A stretch of 64,000 nucleotides of DNA from Ectobius pallidus (taxonomy: Eukaryota; Arthropoda; Insecta; Blattodea; Ectobiidae), in contig CAXKWD010000003.1 in NCBI GenBank assembly GCA_964059195.1, forward strand, positions 198,114,174 through 198,178,173. The letters are read 5' to 3'. Within the stretch, counting starts at the first letter, position 1. The number at the start of each line of letters is the position of its first letter. Both the position numbers and the translations under genes were made by a program. Shown here in pieces: positions 22,806 through 34,883 of the stretch. The notes below the pieces were generated by a model that was not told the DNA's origin, did not search any database, and saw only the letters and a program-made list of their open reading frames with translations.

Positions 22806-23728
22806 CTAGCTTAAAAGGCCCGGCCTCGCCCGGGTTTTTTATTTTGTAATTGGAAATTAACTTATGAAGGACTTTAGATTTTTAAATTCTAGGTCCATAG
22901 GTATTTATAATTTGAAGTAGGAAGAACGACTTATCACACTCAAACTATTCCCTAAGAAAATGTTTGATATAGCTTTTATGGCTATATGTAGAATTTTGCA
23001 TCCCATCGTTTGTACAGTACACAGCAAGCCCGGGAGGGGTTCTGATAAGAAGAAACAGAAATTCCGGTAACATAAAATTGTATTATCGTGGCTGAAAATT
23101 TTGTTTCTCACTCTCTCATGTTACCATAAAACCGTTTTCGGAATGAAATTAAACAGAAATTCAATATCACTTTCATACATCTCTTCCCAAAACATATTAC
23201 CTTACCTCGTATTGTTTTCTCTATTTCCAGGCTAGAGGAAGTTATGTGACTGCATTATTTTCGTGAATTTCATTCTGCGATATAATAATATAGCCTATAT
23301 ATTACCATACCTCGTATTGTTTTCTCTATGTCCAGGGTAAAGAAAGTTATGTGACTGCATTATTTTCGTGGATATTGATAGTTCTCTCATGTGTTTCTCT
23401 CATTTGTCAAATTTATTCTACTTTCATTTTTTTTCCAAGCCCATCTGAGACCCGCTGGCAACAATATGTTTTAATGTCAAATGTTATTTGCATTGGATAA
23501 TTCTGTGTAAAAATGGATTAAGTATTTTGAAAAACATTTGATTTTTGGCATTTAAAATATAAAAAAATAAAAATCCTTTCTTAGTGAGCACCTACATTAT
23601 GAAACGAAGGTACTGTACTGTCAAAATTCCAAGTCTCTACCTGTTATAGTTTAGTCAGTCAGTCAGTCAGTCAATCATTCATTCAGTCAGTCAGTCAGTC
23701 AGGACAAAGCCTCTTATATATAGAGAGA
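22806..23728 (-). mobile_element. Non-autonomous Helitron (5' type 1, 3' type 1)
   Basis: A 923 bp element on the minus strand. The 3' end at the left edge reads (reverse complement) CCGGGCGAGGCCGGGCC...AGCTAG followed by T. The 5' end at the right begins TCTCTCTATATATAAGAGGC after an A, followed by CTGACTGACTGA repeats. No coding capacity. It starts one base after the LINE tail. Confidence 0.8.
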
Positions 23729-24270
23729 TATCTACATTGTAGAACAAGACCTAGTACAAAATAACAAAACTAAGCCTATAGCAAATTCCCTAATCAACAA
23801 TATTATTTCCAATTAATAGAATAAAAGTCATCAGTGCAATAAAGGCACTCAGAGATTAATAAACGTTTAATACTTTTCTGAAATTGCACTACTGCTAATG
23901 TTTTTAGTTGTTCAGGGATACAGTTGGATAGGTTGACTGAAACATAGTACTGTACCAATTTTTCTGTGATTGGCTTTAGTTATACTGTTGTAGGCCTACT
24001 CTGAGTTTATTTTCGTTCTTGTATTATAATAATGAAAAATCACTATTATTACAATTTTCCAAGTTGTTGTGAACACGACAAAGAGTAAACAAATCATATA
24101 ATGAAGGTAATGTTAACAAACCTAAGCTAATAAAAAAGAGGCCTACAATGTGTGCGAATAGGCACTCTACAGATAATCCTAATTGTCTTCTTCTGTATAG
24201 TAAAAATCCTCCTAGCATCCTCCTAAAATAGAAATAGGTAGTTTCTAACTTTGATTATTTCTACACAGAA
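23729..24270. other. No recognised feature
   Basis: Unique-looking AT-rich sequence between the Helitron and the SINE. Confidence 0.5.
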
Positions 24271-24280
24271 AATATTGTCT

Positions 24281-24863
<583 letters not shown>

Positions 24864-24872
24864 ATATTGTCT

Positions 24873-25303
24873 TAAATGCATCAGCTATAATAACTTCTAA
24901 CCAGTTAGCTATCGAATTAGTTTTTTTAAAATTATTTTATGTAATTTCACTTGCAGAGAGAGAGATGGAGAGACAGAGAGAGAGCGAGAGAGAGGGAGAG
25001 GGAGAGAGGGAGAGAGGGAGAGAGGGAGGTTGCTCATGAAACACGCGTGGAATGCCAAAGCTGATTAACAAGCTCGTTAAGCTCCGCACATACAATGGTC
25101 TCGGGTTCAGCGCCCGGCACGGAGTTATGTGATAGATTATTATCTTATTTGTTTATACTGTATCCGTGTCCATAGTGTGTTTATAGTCTAGATGTGAGTG
25201 TCCGTTGATTTCCCTGTAGTACACCGACGACACATTCAAAGGTATCAATTATCTTGCTTGGAATATTCGTTTACTTGATGCATTCTGTTTTTACCTTCTT
25301 ATT
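24873..25303. other. No gene; (GA)n tract
   Basis: A purine tract of GAGAGA/GGGAGA repeats lies at about 24955-25028. The rest is unrecognised. Confidence 0.6.
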
Positions 25304-25311
25304 ATAATGAG

Positions 25312-26121
25312 TAAGGACCGGATTCTTAGGTTTTTACCTATTTGTTCCCTTACTTCCACAAAACAAAAAGCGCTCATACACTTTTTCGAATCATGTCCAT
25401 AGGATTCTACCACATTAATTCTATGGTACCTAAAAATACCTAAATGGGGCATAAAAACCTAAATACACCTAAACGGGATATAAAACCTAAAACATCTAAT
25501 TTAGGCTACTTTTTTGTTAGTCAGTTGAGAAATCGATATTTTGCGGAGAGACAATAATTTATGTCGGGTTGAAATTAATTCCACCAGCGTTTCGTTCAAC
25601 ACACTGTCGTCTAGGATGGACAATATCTAGAGAGGAAGTGTAAGAGTACCGGCGTATTCCTTTTAAAATATTCGTACGAACAACCATTGTTGCCGTGTAT
25701 GAACAAGGATATAGATTTTCTGTGTTTTAAAGCCCTTGTTTACCTTTTACTGCCCTGTTTTTCATACTTAGTGGTCACACTGTGAGTTTTAAGAAGACAT
25801 GTTAATTATGCCGAAACAAATGAAAATCTTGAAAGATTTTTGAGAATCTTGAAAGATATTTAGTGTAACCAGGAAATGTGAGGCAGTCTTATTTTCACTG
25901 CTTCTTTTGATTGTTTATGCTTTCTTTCTTCTATTGTATAATATTGTCCTAAAGCAAGTTTATACAAATTTAAGTCAATTTTGTTAAGTAGCACATTCAA
26001 ATTCATTAAACCAACTATTTTTTCTGAAAACGATATTTTGGACAAAAAAACCTAAAAAAACTATTTCACCTAATGGAAAACCTAAAACAATGTTTTTAAG
26101 AACCTAAAAATCCGGTCCCTA
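25312..26121 (+). mobile_element. hAT-type MITE (TAGGGACCGGATT family), copy 1
   Basis: An 810 bp element starting TAAGGACCGGATTCTTAGG and ending AAAATCCGGTCCCTA, with an exact 8-bp duplication ATAATGAG (25304-25311 and 26122-26129). The ends are rich in ACCTAAA/TTTAGGT motifs. The reverse-oriented 45797-46901 copy is the same family and about 300 bp longer. Non-coding. Confidence 0.9.
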
Positions 26122-26129
26122 ATAATGAG

Positions 26130-26842
26130 ATTCTTTTTAATTTCTCTATTTCCTTCAATGAAACTTCATTTTTTGAAACTTACTGTATATTCCGTATTTC
26201 AATTATTTTCATCTTCCTACTGAGCTACGCAATTTGCTTTTAAATTATAATTTACACCTGTCAGAATTGTGTCGAAATGGTTCCACCATTTGAAGCAGCA
26301 TTTCTATATATTTCTTATGGAACCCAAACCTTTGTCTGTATTCGTGGGCATTGTACAATGTAAATGGGTCTCTCCTCTCCTTAACTACTCTCATTTTTGG
26401 TATACCACCTTCTTCATCTCAATAAGTTATCCTCAGTATGATCTATGTAATCCATTTAATGCGATATGTAACTCATAACTCACGCAAATGCCACAGAACA
26501 CACTTACTAAACAACTTTACTCTACCCCCTGAGTAGGAGTAAACTTTGGCCTTATTTACTCCACAACTTACTACGTTAGTAACGTACTCCGTGTTGGTGC
26601 TCTCCACCACTTATGGAGTAAGTTCATTTAGTCTGGGAGTAAATAAAATGTTTACTTCTTTAGTATGTTACTCTAGGTTGAAGGTCGCAGAGTTTAGTTT
26701 ACTCCTGGTTGGTGCACGCCACCCTTATTAAAAGAGTACATTACTAAAAGAGTAGCTTACTAAAGTAGTTAGAACTAAAGAAGTAAGGTTTACTAAAAGA
26801 GTAAACGACATGAGTTTGGTGCACGCCACCCTGAAAGTCCTT
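26130..26842. other. No gene; AGTAAA-rich repetitive stretch
   Basis: From about 26530 to 26835 the sequence is dense in GAGTAAAC/TTACTC motifs. GGTGCACGCCACCC, itself partly palindromic, occurs twice about 105 bp apart (near 26711 and 26818). This may be a degenerate inverted-repeat element; its edges are unclear. Confidence 0.4.
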
Positions 26843-26850
26843 ATGATTAT

Positions 26851-27462
26851 CAGGGCCCGGATTCTATTGACCTAAAATTGTTTGAGAAATTACCTATAAT
26901 TACCTATAAAATGACCCTAAATGTTAAAGAAAATGACTTAATAACTGTAAAGAATGACCTAAAATCTGATATTTTATTTATAAAAAAATATTATTGTACA
27001 CACAAAGTTATAGACTAATTTGTACATGATTTTAAAAACTGTAAATGCAGAAGGGATGTTGTAGGTCTATAAACTTTGTTATTTGTTCTTCAATGGAGTA
27101 TTCGAGAAGAAAAGTAAGAAAATTGTTTTTAAAATAGATCCTGCAAAAAATGTTGCATTTTACTAACCTAGTAATTTATATAAATATAAATATGGGTAAG
27201 AAAGACGACAAAAAAGTAAATACACTCAATGTAAATGCATGAAAATGACTAAATAAGGATGGAAATGACACGAAAATAACAAAATAATGACGTAAAATTG
27301 AAATAAATGTCCTAAAAATGTAAAATTGAATGAAATGACAAAAAATGGCCCAACAAAAATTTATTCTATAATTTAGAGGCCATGATTAGGATTTACCTAC
27401 AAGTTGGCAATGCCTATGCAGCATCACTAAAAAGATGACGTGTCATTAGAATCCGGGCCCTG
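26851..27462. mobile_element. hAT-type MITE (CAGGGCCCGGATTCTA ends)
   Basis: A 612 bp element starting CAGGGCCCGGATTCTA and ending TTAGAATCCGGGCCCTG, with an exact 8-bp duplication ATGATTAT (26843-26850 and 27463-27470). The interior repeats ATGACCTAAAA-like motifs. Related in its ends to 533-1180. Non-coding. Confidence 0.9.
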
Positions 27463-27499
27463 ATGATTATATATACTTCAACAGTGCCCGATGCTCCTG

Positions 27500-28060
27500 A
27501 CACGTGGTATGGGTTCAGATGGTTGTGTGCACATCGGCACAGTCGCATTTTCGTGCACATCGACATAGTATTTTTATCTTGCAATATCATCGTGCTCATC
27601 GCCACACACCCTTCGTAGGGGTGGACATACAGACAAAGTTGGAATTACATTGTCGTACTGAATGCAATGGAGTTCACAGTAACTGCTAGATAGACAGAAA
27701 GGCAAACACTTCCTTTTATTATTATGGATACATACTGTGTACATTAATATATTGTATTGTTTAGAAACCATTCATAAAGTATCTGCCTACGATTGAATGA
27801 GACTTTGAATTCACTTAACCTAACTTAACCCAACCAGACTTAACCTATCTACTATATCAACGGCCGGCTTTCTTAGCCGCAGTAGCTAAGGGGTGCTGCC
27901 TTGGAGCCGTGGTGAAGGTGGCTGTAGGTTTGAGTCTCTATGTCCACCCCTAGCTCCAACGCGGTGTGTGGCGATGAGCACGATAATATTACAAGATAAA
28001 AATACTATGCCGATGTGCACGAAAATAAGACTGTGCCGATGTGCACGACACCGTTCAGAT
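27500..28060. repeat. Inverted repeat (~125 bp arms) with tRNA-like spacer
   Basis: Left arm about 27513-27640, right arm about 27925-28045 in reverse complement. Both contain GTGCACATCGGCACAGTC and ATCGTGCTCATCGCCACACA. The spacer holds a SINE-like segment (27865-27930) with TAGCTAAGGGG and GGTTTGAGTC resembling A and B boxes. The pair could be two opposed SINEs of one family or one foldback element. Confidence 0.55.
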
Positions 28061-28660
28061 GGGCACTTATTGTTCCCATTCTTTTATCTGCCATTTCTTG
28101 CAGAAGCTTCTTATTTTTCTATGTTATAACTTTTATTTCTATATATAAACCTTTTTTATTATATTTCTTAATTTTCTCTAAGTTTTTTTCTGAAATGTAT
28201 TCTGTATTCTTTCTTTATTTGTTGTTTGTTTTTCTTTCCTGCTCTCCTTTCTGAATGCAATTCTCCTGAATGTTACAAAGTAACAAAGAACTTGCTATAA
28301 ATAGATATCTGGCGCCAGGACCAGGTCATTTGAATTCCAGGAGACCTTGAATCCTTTTAGCGACTCCAGTTGACCCGTCTAACTGTGATTCCATCGCATG
28401 TTTTGAATTTGTAGAAGAAGACTTTAATTGCGAGATTTGTTCTTAGAACAGGTATTGCGAAAATCCAGTGAATTACTTTTCGTTCAAAGCGTATAAAGTA
28501 CTAATAAGAATAAGATAAAGTTGTGGGTATGTTTCCCAGAAAATAACTGCTAACCCAAGAATGAAATTCAATTTTGATGCGATTATTTGTTTTGTTTTTG
28601 AGCTCTGCTTTTTTTCAGGCAAGAAACACACATTGCTTCTTCCCTCTTCTGGAAATAGTG
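28061..28660. other. No recognised feature
   Basis: T-rich stretch (28080-28250) giving hydrophobic chance frames; nothing is called. Confidence 0.5.
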
Positions 28661-28666
28661 AACCAA

Positions 28667-28983
28667 GGCCCTGTTTCATAAAAGAAGTAAATTTTTTACA
28701 GCTTTACATTTTGACAATTGTGTTTTTCATAAAAGCTGACAACTTTACATAAATGTCACGACAATTTTGTAGATTTGTTTCTCAAAACTTTTGAGTTTAC
28801 AGGTAAAAGTGTGACAAATATATCAATTCTTAGGATAACTACCATTTATAAAACATTAATTTTGTTGAAATATTTACAAATTTACAAAAAATGTAGAATT
28901 GTCATTACAGAAGTGACAGGCAATCTTTCGTATGTAAGCCAAGCCTGTAGGTTATATAAATGTGTGGCATAACTTGGCAAACT

Positions 28984-29023
<40 letters not shown>

Positions 29024-29503
29024 TGATTTAAACTTCCTTGTTAATAAACTTGCTAAATTGCCTTGTTAATAATGAATATTACTAGTAGTGATATTGGTAG
29101 TAGTGAAAGTGATGAAGGAATAGACATGAGACCACGCAGGGTTTTTAGGCAACGGATTAACCTAACTTTCAATTCCAATGACTTTGTAAGAGAAATATAA
29201 TTCACTTATTTTCGATAGTAATAATCGATTGCTTATCACATTCGATGTTGAGATTGATTATCGCATGCGTATATGAGAGCCATCTACAGTGTACTAAAGT
29301 AATCTTTAGATCTGACATAAAATTGTCGCGTCCATGAAAAGGGTTCTTTTAGTCTGACAATTTACCTTAATTTGCGTGTAATGTAAGGAAAAGTTGTAAT
29401 ATTTATGAAAAATGCAATTGACATGACATATTGACAAATTTTTCAGACTTGACATAATTGTAGTATTTGTCACACCTGTAGAATTTTATGAAATAGAGCC
29501 CTG
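28667..29503 (+). mobile_element. PIF/Harbinger-like MITE
   Basis: Inverted ends GGCCCTGTTTCATAAA (28667) and TTTATGAAATAGAGCCC (to 29502) resemble Harbinger termini. A 38-base T run lies at 28985-29022. Inside is a short frame (29072-29200) that may be the transposase N-terminus. Target duplication not resolved. Confidence 0.55.
29072..29200 (+). pseudogene. Possible Harbinger transposase N-terminal remnant
   Basis: A 42-codon frame from ATG to TAA. Acidic-serine start (SSDIGSSESDEGID), then RPRRVFRQRINLTF and NSNDFVREI. PIF/Harbinger transposases often open with an acidic stretch followed by an RxRR/F-x-x-R block. The match is by pattern only. The stop truncates it, and nothing recognisable follows in frame. 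Confidence 0.35.
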
Positions 29504-29899
29504 GTTTCAGCTTTAATCCTTCTCAATTAGGGGACCTCAAAGTGTCAATTAATACTGAAAACCTGAAATCACATTTAAAAGTCTAATATTAGGGCACATA
29601 GCTTCATTTCTTTGCTTGAAATAGTGGGGAACTAATTTATGGACAGAAATTGTTTCCACATGCCGTCTTTCGCATAAATTAGAAATTGTTGGAACTTGAC
29701 ACAGTCCCATAAATGTCTGTCAAGTCAGTTGTCTCATTGTAAGTGTTGATAGTTGACAGTTAATCGGAACTTTCTATAACCATTGTTCTCAAGTGACAAA
29801 TTCATCCTCTTTTATTGCATAACCAACCTGTTTTTTTATTGACGCATATTGTCTCCTGTGTTTACGAGCTTATTCTTGACTGAAAGTTTTTCTGTCTTT
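29504..29899. other. No recognised feature
   Basis: Unique-looking sequence between two repeats. Confidence 0.5.
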
Positions 29900-30057
29900 T
29901 TTAGGTAGATTTTCGAAGAAAAATCTACCTATTGCAATGGATACCACTTTATGATTTTCGAAAAATTCTTTCATATCTTTACGTTTCATGCTCCCCTAAG
30001 TACGAAACCACCGTCCGTTCAAAAAAAAATTTTGTGATATTTATATATATATATATT

Positions 30058-30089
<32 letters not shown>

Positions 30090-30812
30090 TATATATATAT
30101 ATATTTATATATATCTTTACACGATAGCGGCCGTAATTTTGAAGATATTTGAACCAAATTTTATTATGTTATTTCTAGGCCCAATAGTTCGGACAAGTTC
30201 GTTAATGGGCAAAATTGGCCCAAGGGGGTGGTCGGGGGAGGGGGTTGAAATTTTTAAAAATGTATATCTCGGCCCCTATGAAGTATAGAGGGAAACATTG
30301 TTTGAATAAATTAGAGTACTCCCTATGGAGTTCACAGTGACACCAACGATTCGGGGGTTCGAGTGAGGGTGGGGGTGGAGGTGGGGGTGGGGGATGAAAA
30401 TTCGAAACTTTTGAAACCACGTCTTGTGGGGTATCGTTGAAAAGCTCTTGATGAGTACTCTACAAATGAATAAATAGTTTCTTGATAGCTCTCATATTAC
30501 GCGAGATTTTAATGTTTGAAAATAATAACACTTAAAAGAATTATTATAATATCATAATTTTGTCTTGTTTAGCGGCTTTGCTAATTTTATTCATTGCTGA
30601 TCTTGCGCACGGCCTCCCAGAATATTATATCCTATTCTTGTTGTCAAAACAAATGATTGTAGGTTCTTCCTCCTCTTTACCGAATTCAGTTCTTATTACT
30701 GCAGGTTAACCATGCCAAGGCTAAAGAAGAAGAGTGCTATGCAGCGACAATAAATTAAACCAAAAGCACTTCGAAATCTACCTCCGCCTGTAGGCCTGCC
30801 TAAAGGGATTTT
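29900..30812 (+). repeat. Dispersed repeat family R1, copy 2
   Basis: Starts TTTTTAGGTAGATTTTCGAA, where AGGTAGATTT...AAATCTACCT forms a local hairpin. An (AT)n block follows (30034-30111), then CTTTACACGATAGCGGCCGT, a G-rich section, and the right edge AAATCTACCTCCGCCTGTAG. Ends share the inverted 15-mer AGGTAGATTTCGAAG / CTTCGAAATCTACCT. No recognisable protein. Confidence 0.7.
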
Positions 30813-31019
30813 TTTAAATTACATTCGTCAAGTCTTCTGCCTGAACTACTTTCGCCACAGAAGTCTTAATTGAAAGTGTTAACAGACTTACTCAACACTT
30901 GCTGCCAGTACAGTCCAGGATTTACGCGATATATCATGGCATTAATCTTACTTTTAGGCATTTGCCTTTTTTAAGTTCTATTTGTAGCTTTTCATTTCTT
31001 TACATTGACTTTAGAGGGG

Positions 31020-31740
31020 TCCACCGCTGTGGCGTAGGGCAGTGGTTCCCAAACTATTTCGGTGGGTCGCGAAAAGGCCGGGAAAATTAAACTTGTTTTC
31101 AATATAAGGAATGTAAGGCATTTGAACACAAAACTATTGAAAGGCATATGCAAAATATGTGCAGTATTTTATATAGCCTATACATTGGTTATTGTTATGT
31201 AGTAGTGGGTCGCGAAAAAAATTCTAGGTGAGGGTGGGTCCCGAAAAAAAATTTCTAGGTGAAGGTGGGTCCCAGGACAAAAAAGTTTGGGAACCGCTGG
31301 CGTAGGGGATGTGTTCGCTCCTCTCACGCAGCGGACACGGGTTCGAATCCTGGTCGGGACAAGTTACCTAGGTGGGGTTTTTTCTGGGGTTTTTCCTCGC
31401 CTGTGAGACAAATGTCGGGTAACTTTAGATCCTTGTGGTCTCCAAATATCATCTGGCAGTCATTATCATCTTCATCCCATCCTCGCCTTGTTCGAAGTGA
31501 ATATATGTGTGAATGGTGTGTCTCATTCTACGTGTTCCTGTTGTCTCGGAGGTGGCCCCGGCATTGGGCTGATCACTCATCCCCAGAGGCCCTCCATGTT
31601 CGTGTCTGGTAAAAAAAAGTATGTATGTGAACCCTCTCCCGACAGGTCGCGTCCCTGTAAGGCCCGGACGGCTTGGGTCGCTTAAATCCTAAAAGGGAGA
31701 GGTAAAACTAAGACAAAGAAAGAAAGGAAAAATAAAGAAA
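31020..31740 (+). mobile_element. tRNA-derived SINE (family D), split by a hAT MITE
   Basis: Same head and body as the 24281 copy. The A box region is interrupted by the MITE at 31040-31299. B box GGTTCGAATCC lies just downstream. The tail is AAAG/GAAA-rich. A 13-bp duplication GACTTTAGAGGGG (31007-31019 and 31741-31753) brackets the whole. Confidence 0.9.
31040..31299. mobile_element. hAT-type MITE nested in the SINE
   Basis: A 260 bp element starting CAGTGGTTCCCAAACT and ending AGTTTGGGAACCGCTG, with an exact 8-bp duplication GCGTAGGG (31032-31039 and 31300-31307) made from SINE sequence. GGGTCGCGAAAA/GGGTCCCGAAAA motifs repeat inside. Confidence 0.95.
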
Positions 31741-31753
31741 GACTTTAGAGGGG

Positions 31754-31756
<3 letters not shown>

Positions 31757-31807
<51 letters not shown>

Positions 31808-31915
31808 AGTTCAACCTCTGTATAGCGATTTTTGTGGGAATCCTTGCAGATTGCATCGTTATATTAGGGTTATGATTATATTGAGGGGTTGTTATATACC
31901 ACTTAGACGGAAGAG
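31757..31915. repeat. (ATT)n microsatellite and a transposon-end-like sequence
   Basis: A (ATT)n run (31757-31806) is followed directly by TA|CAGTTCAACCTCTGTATAGC. That resembles a terminal repeat of pogo/Tigger-type elements (inference from the CAGT...AACCTC...ATA pattern). No partner end was found, so it may be a solo fragment. Confidence 0.35.
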
Positions 31916-31987
31916 GACATGCAAAATACTTTGTATTCTACAGAATAATTCAAGGGACAGACGGGTAAAGAAGCGAAAAATAATAAA

Positions 31988-32058
31988 TTTTAGCCATTTT
32001 TAAGGTCATGTTTGCAGTCATATTTTCCCTTCTTTAGGTCATAAACATCCGAGTCCTA
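31988..32058. mobile_element. 3' fragment of a hAT-type MITE
   Basis: AGTCATATTTTCCCTTCTTT, TTAGGTCATAAACATCCGAG and TCCTA match the end of the 9747/62371 MITE family. The other end is missing. Confidence 0.55.
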
Positions 32059-32411
32059 GTCATAACATTAAATTCAGGAAATAACAATTCTGTTGGGTAT
32101 TCTGTAGGCTTTTTAAGGAAACTTTTATTATCCTCTCCTGTATTGGATATTAATTATATGAATGATATAGCTCCCACCTATGCATATTGCTAAGTTATGT
32201 TTCTTGAAATTTGTCCTGTGTATCAGAGGTGACAACGAAGATTAAGTGAGCGAAGACTGTACAGGCTCTTACACGTGATTCGCTTATGCCTGTTAAATGG
32301 CTTCCCTCAGTGACTTGAGGCCCCAAAGGACTAACAGCAAACTGAACACAGAATCAAGGAAAATGGACGCAAGAAATAGCCTACTTCACGTGAAATTAAT
32401 CAATTAGTTAA

Positions 32412-33231
32412 TTACAAGGGTAGGCCTGAATACCAACCGTACTACAGATTGGCTATGTGATAATGAATTAACCCGAAACTACAACAGATTCAAGATGCTT
32501 GAACGCTCGGCCACTTTCCATTAACCCAAGATGGCTGATGAAATAATATTTAGAGGTTTGAATGACGTGATTCGTACCAACCCTTGGGCTTTTCCTGAAC
32601 TAAAATACACGTTTTTGTCTGAAAGTCATTAGCTAATTAAATTTGCTGTAAAATGTAAAACTTGTCAAACATCGCCGTGACTCTCGGTAACTTCATTTTC
32701 TTATCTATAAGGGCATGTGTTTGTTTATCTGTGTAGACTTATCAGAAGTGTGCTACGGCCTTGTCCCAATGTTCAGTCTTAGGCCTAATTAATGTGCGTA
32801 GGAAAGATTTCAGTTTTCACATAGTTCCTCTATAATACAGGGTTATTGTTTAATTTCGGAATTGCTTGCTTCCTTATGTGGCCATTGTCATTACCAGAAT
32901 AATGAGAATAAATTATTTCAAATAAATCTTTTAGATAAAAGCTGCGAAAAAGATTTATGTAATTCCTGCTTTTAGCGCATAAAATAAGAGCTGCGGTACA
33001 AATTTAATTAGCTAATGACTTTCAGACAAAAACGTGTATTTTAGTTAAGGAAAAGCCCAAGGGTTGGTACGAATCACGTCATTCAAACCTCTAAATATTA
33101 TTCATCAGCCATCTTGGGTTAATGGAAAGTGGCCGAGCGTTCAAGCATCTTGAATCTGTTGTAGTTTCGGGTAAATTCATTATCACATAGCCAATCTGTA
33201 GTACGGTTGGTATCCAGGCCTACCCTTGTAA
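32412..33231. mobile_element. Foldback element with ~235 bp inverted arms, TTAA site
   Basis: An 820 bp element starting TTACAAGGGTAGGCCTG and ending CAGGCCTACCCTTGTAA, bracketed by TTAA (32408-32411 and 33232-33235). The arms (32412 to ~32645; ~33000-33231) are nearly identical, with only scattered mismatches, so the copy looks young or recently converted. The spacer is about 350 bp without coding capacity. TTAA is the piggyBac target, but the tips do not begin CCC, so the class stays open. Confidence 0.75.
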
Positions 33232-33392
33232 TTAAATGGTCAGTACTAAGGAAACTGACTTATAAAAAAAAGCGTCATTAAACCTCCTCTGTAAGGAGCT
33301 GATATAACGGATATTAATACTTCATTTGTATAATTAACTACAGTATTGTAATGATCTAGTGAGGGATAATTTATTCCAGTAAAACAGCAATT

Positions 33393-34457
33393 TTTAGGTA
33401 GATTTCGAAGAAAAATCTAAATATTGCAATGGATACCATGTCATGATTTTCGAAAAATTCTTTCATATCTTTACGTTTCATGCTTCCCTAAGCACGAAAC
33501 CACCGCCCGTTCAAAAAAAAAAAATTGTGATACTTATATATATGTATATATATATAAGTAAAGTAAAGTAAAGTGTTCCCTATTGCAGGCCATGGAGGCC
33601 CAGAGGGTTCCAGGAGGTTGAGGCTCCCAGATTTTTAGACATCGGCACATGAAGGTGGTAAGGTTGTCAGCCTTACGCACCGGCCGCCTTTACCCCCAGG
33701 ATTGCTCCTGTACTCATTTCTGTTAGAGGTTGAGTCGACCCCAGGGCCATAGTGCCACCAGAAGGATTAGGCCAATTGAAAAACTCCAACGACCTCATCG
33801 GGGATCGAACCCGCGACCTTCCGGTTTGTAGCGCAGCGCCTCAACCACTACGCTACGGCGTACCCCCATTTATATATATAGGCTATATATATTTATATCT
33901 TTACACGATAGCGGCCGTAATTTTGAAGATATTTGAACCAAATTTTATTATGTCATTTCTAGGCCCAATAGTTCGGACAAGTTCGTTAATGAGCAAATTT
34001 GGCCCAAGGGGGTGGTCGGGGGAGGGGGTTGAAATTTTTAAAAATGTATATCTCGGCCCCTATGAAGTATAGAGGGAAACTTTGTTTGAATAAATTAGAG
34101 TACTCCCTATGGAGTTCACAGTGACACCAACAATTCGGGGGTTATTGGAGGTACGAGTGAGGGTGGGAGTGAGGGGATGGAAATTCGAAATTTTTGAAAC
34201 CACGTCTTGTGGGGTATCGTTGAAAAGCTCTTGATGAGTACTCTACAAATCAATAACTTGTTTCTCGATAGTTCTCATATAAGGCGAGATTTGAACGTTT
34301 GAAAAAATGCTCTTTCCTATTTTTTGCTGTTATTATTGCGGGTTTGTCATGCCAAGGCTAAAGAAGAAGAGTGCTATGCAGCGACAGCAAATTAAACCAA
34401 AATCACTTTGAAATCTACCTCAGCCTGTAGGCTTGCCTAAAGGGATTTTTTTACATG
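33393..34457 (+). repeat. Dispersed repeat family R1, copy 3 (with SINE inside)
   Basis: Same layout as the 29900 copy. Its (TA)n block (about 33535-33895) is split by a SINE. Downstream, CTTTACACGATAGCGGCCGT to AAATCTACCTCAGCCTGTAG is well conserved. Confidence 0.75.
33557..33867 (-). mobile_element. tRNA-derived SINE (family E) in a microsatellite
   Basis: On the minus strand the head reads GTAGCGTAGTGGTTGAGGCG (A box) and then GGTTCGATCCC (B box), with a body rich in GGGGTCGACTC/CAATAGGGAACAC-type sequence. The simple tail on this strand is (CTTTA)n, seen on plus as AAGTAAAGTAAAG at the left edge. It sits within the TA repeat of the surrounding element. Confidence 0.85.
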
Positions 34458-34883
34458 AAGTCGGATTCTTCTTTTGTCAAACAAGTTAGTAATATTCATA
34501 ACATCAATACCATGCAACTCACTGGAAATTACTATCTTTGAGATCGATTTAAAAACTTAATTTGAGGTTATCTCTGTGTTTATGAAAATGAGTAAGTCCA
34601 CACTGTATGTAGATATTTTGCAAAATACATAAATCAAGGTTGTTATTTCTCGTGAATAAATTGCATGAATATTCAATATATAATTTAGGCAGCACTCATT
34701 GGTATGAATTAGCTGGGAACAATTGTTTTTAGTTGTTATTTAACTATTCGAGGCGTATTTTTCTTGTTCTAAGCCCTGGTACTACTTGATTCTTGATTCG
34801 TATCATGTGTCATTGTTTGAAGAACATTATGTACTCACGAAGTTCATAGAAGAACTACATAACTCTACTTTTATTCATAAACA
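34458..34883. other. No recognised feature
   Basis: AT-rich spacer, nothing identified. Confidence 0.5.
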
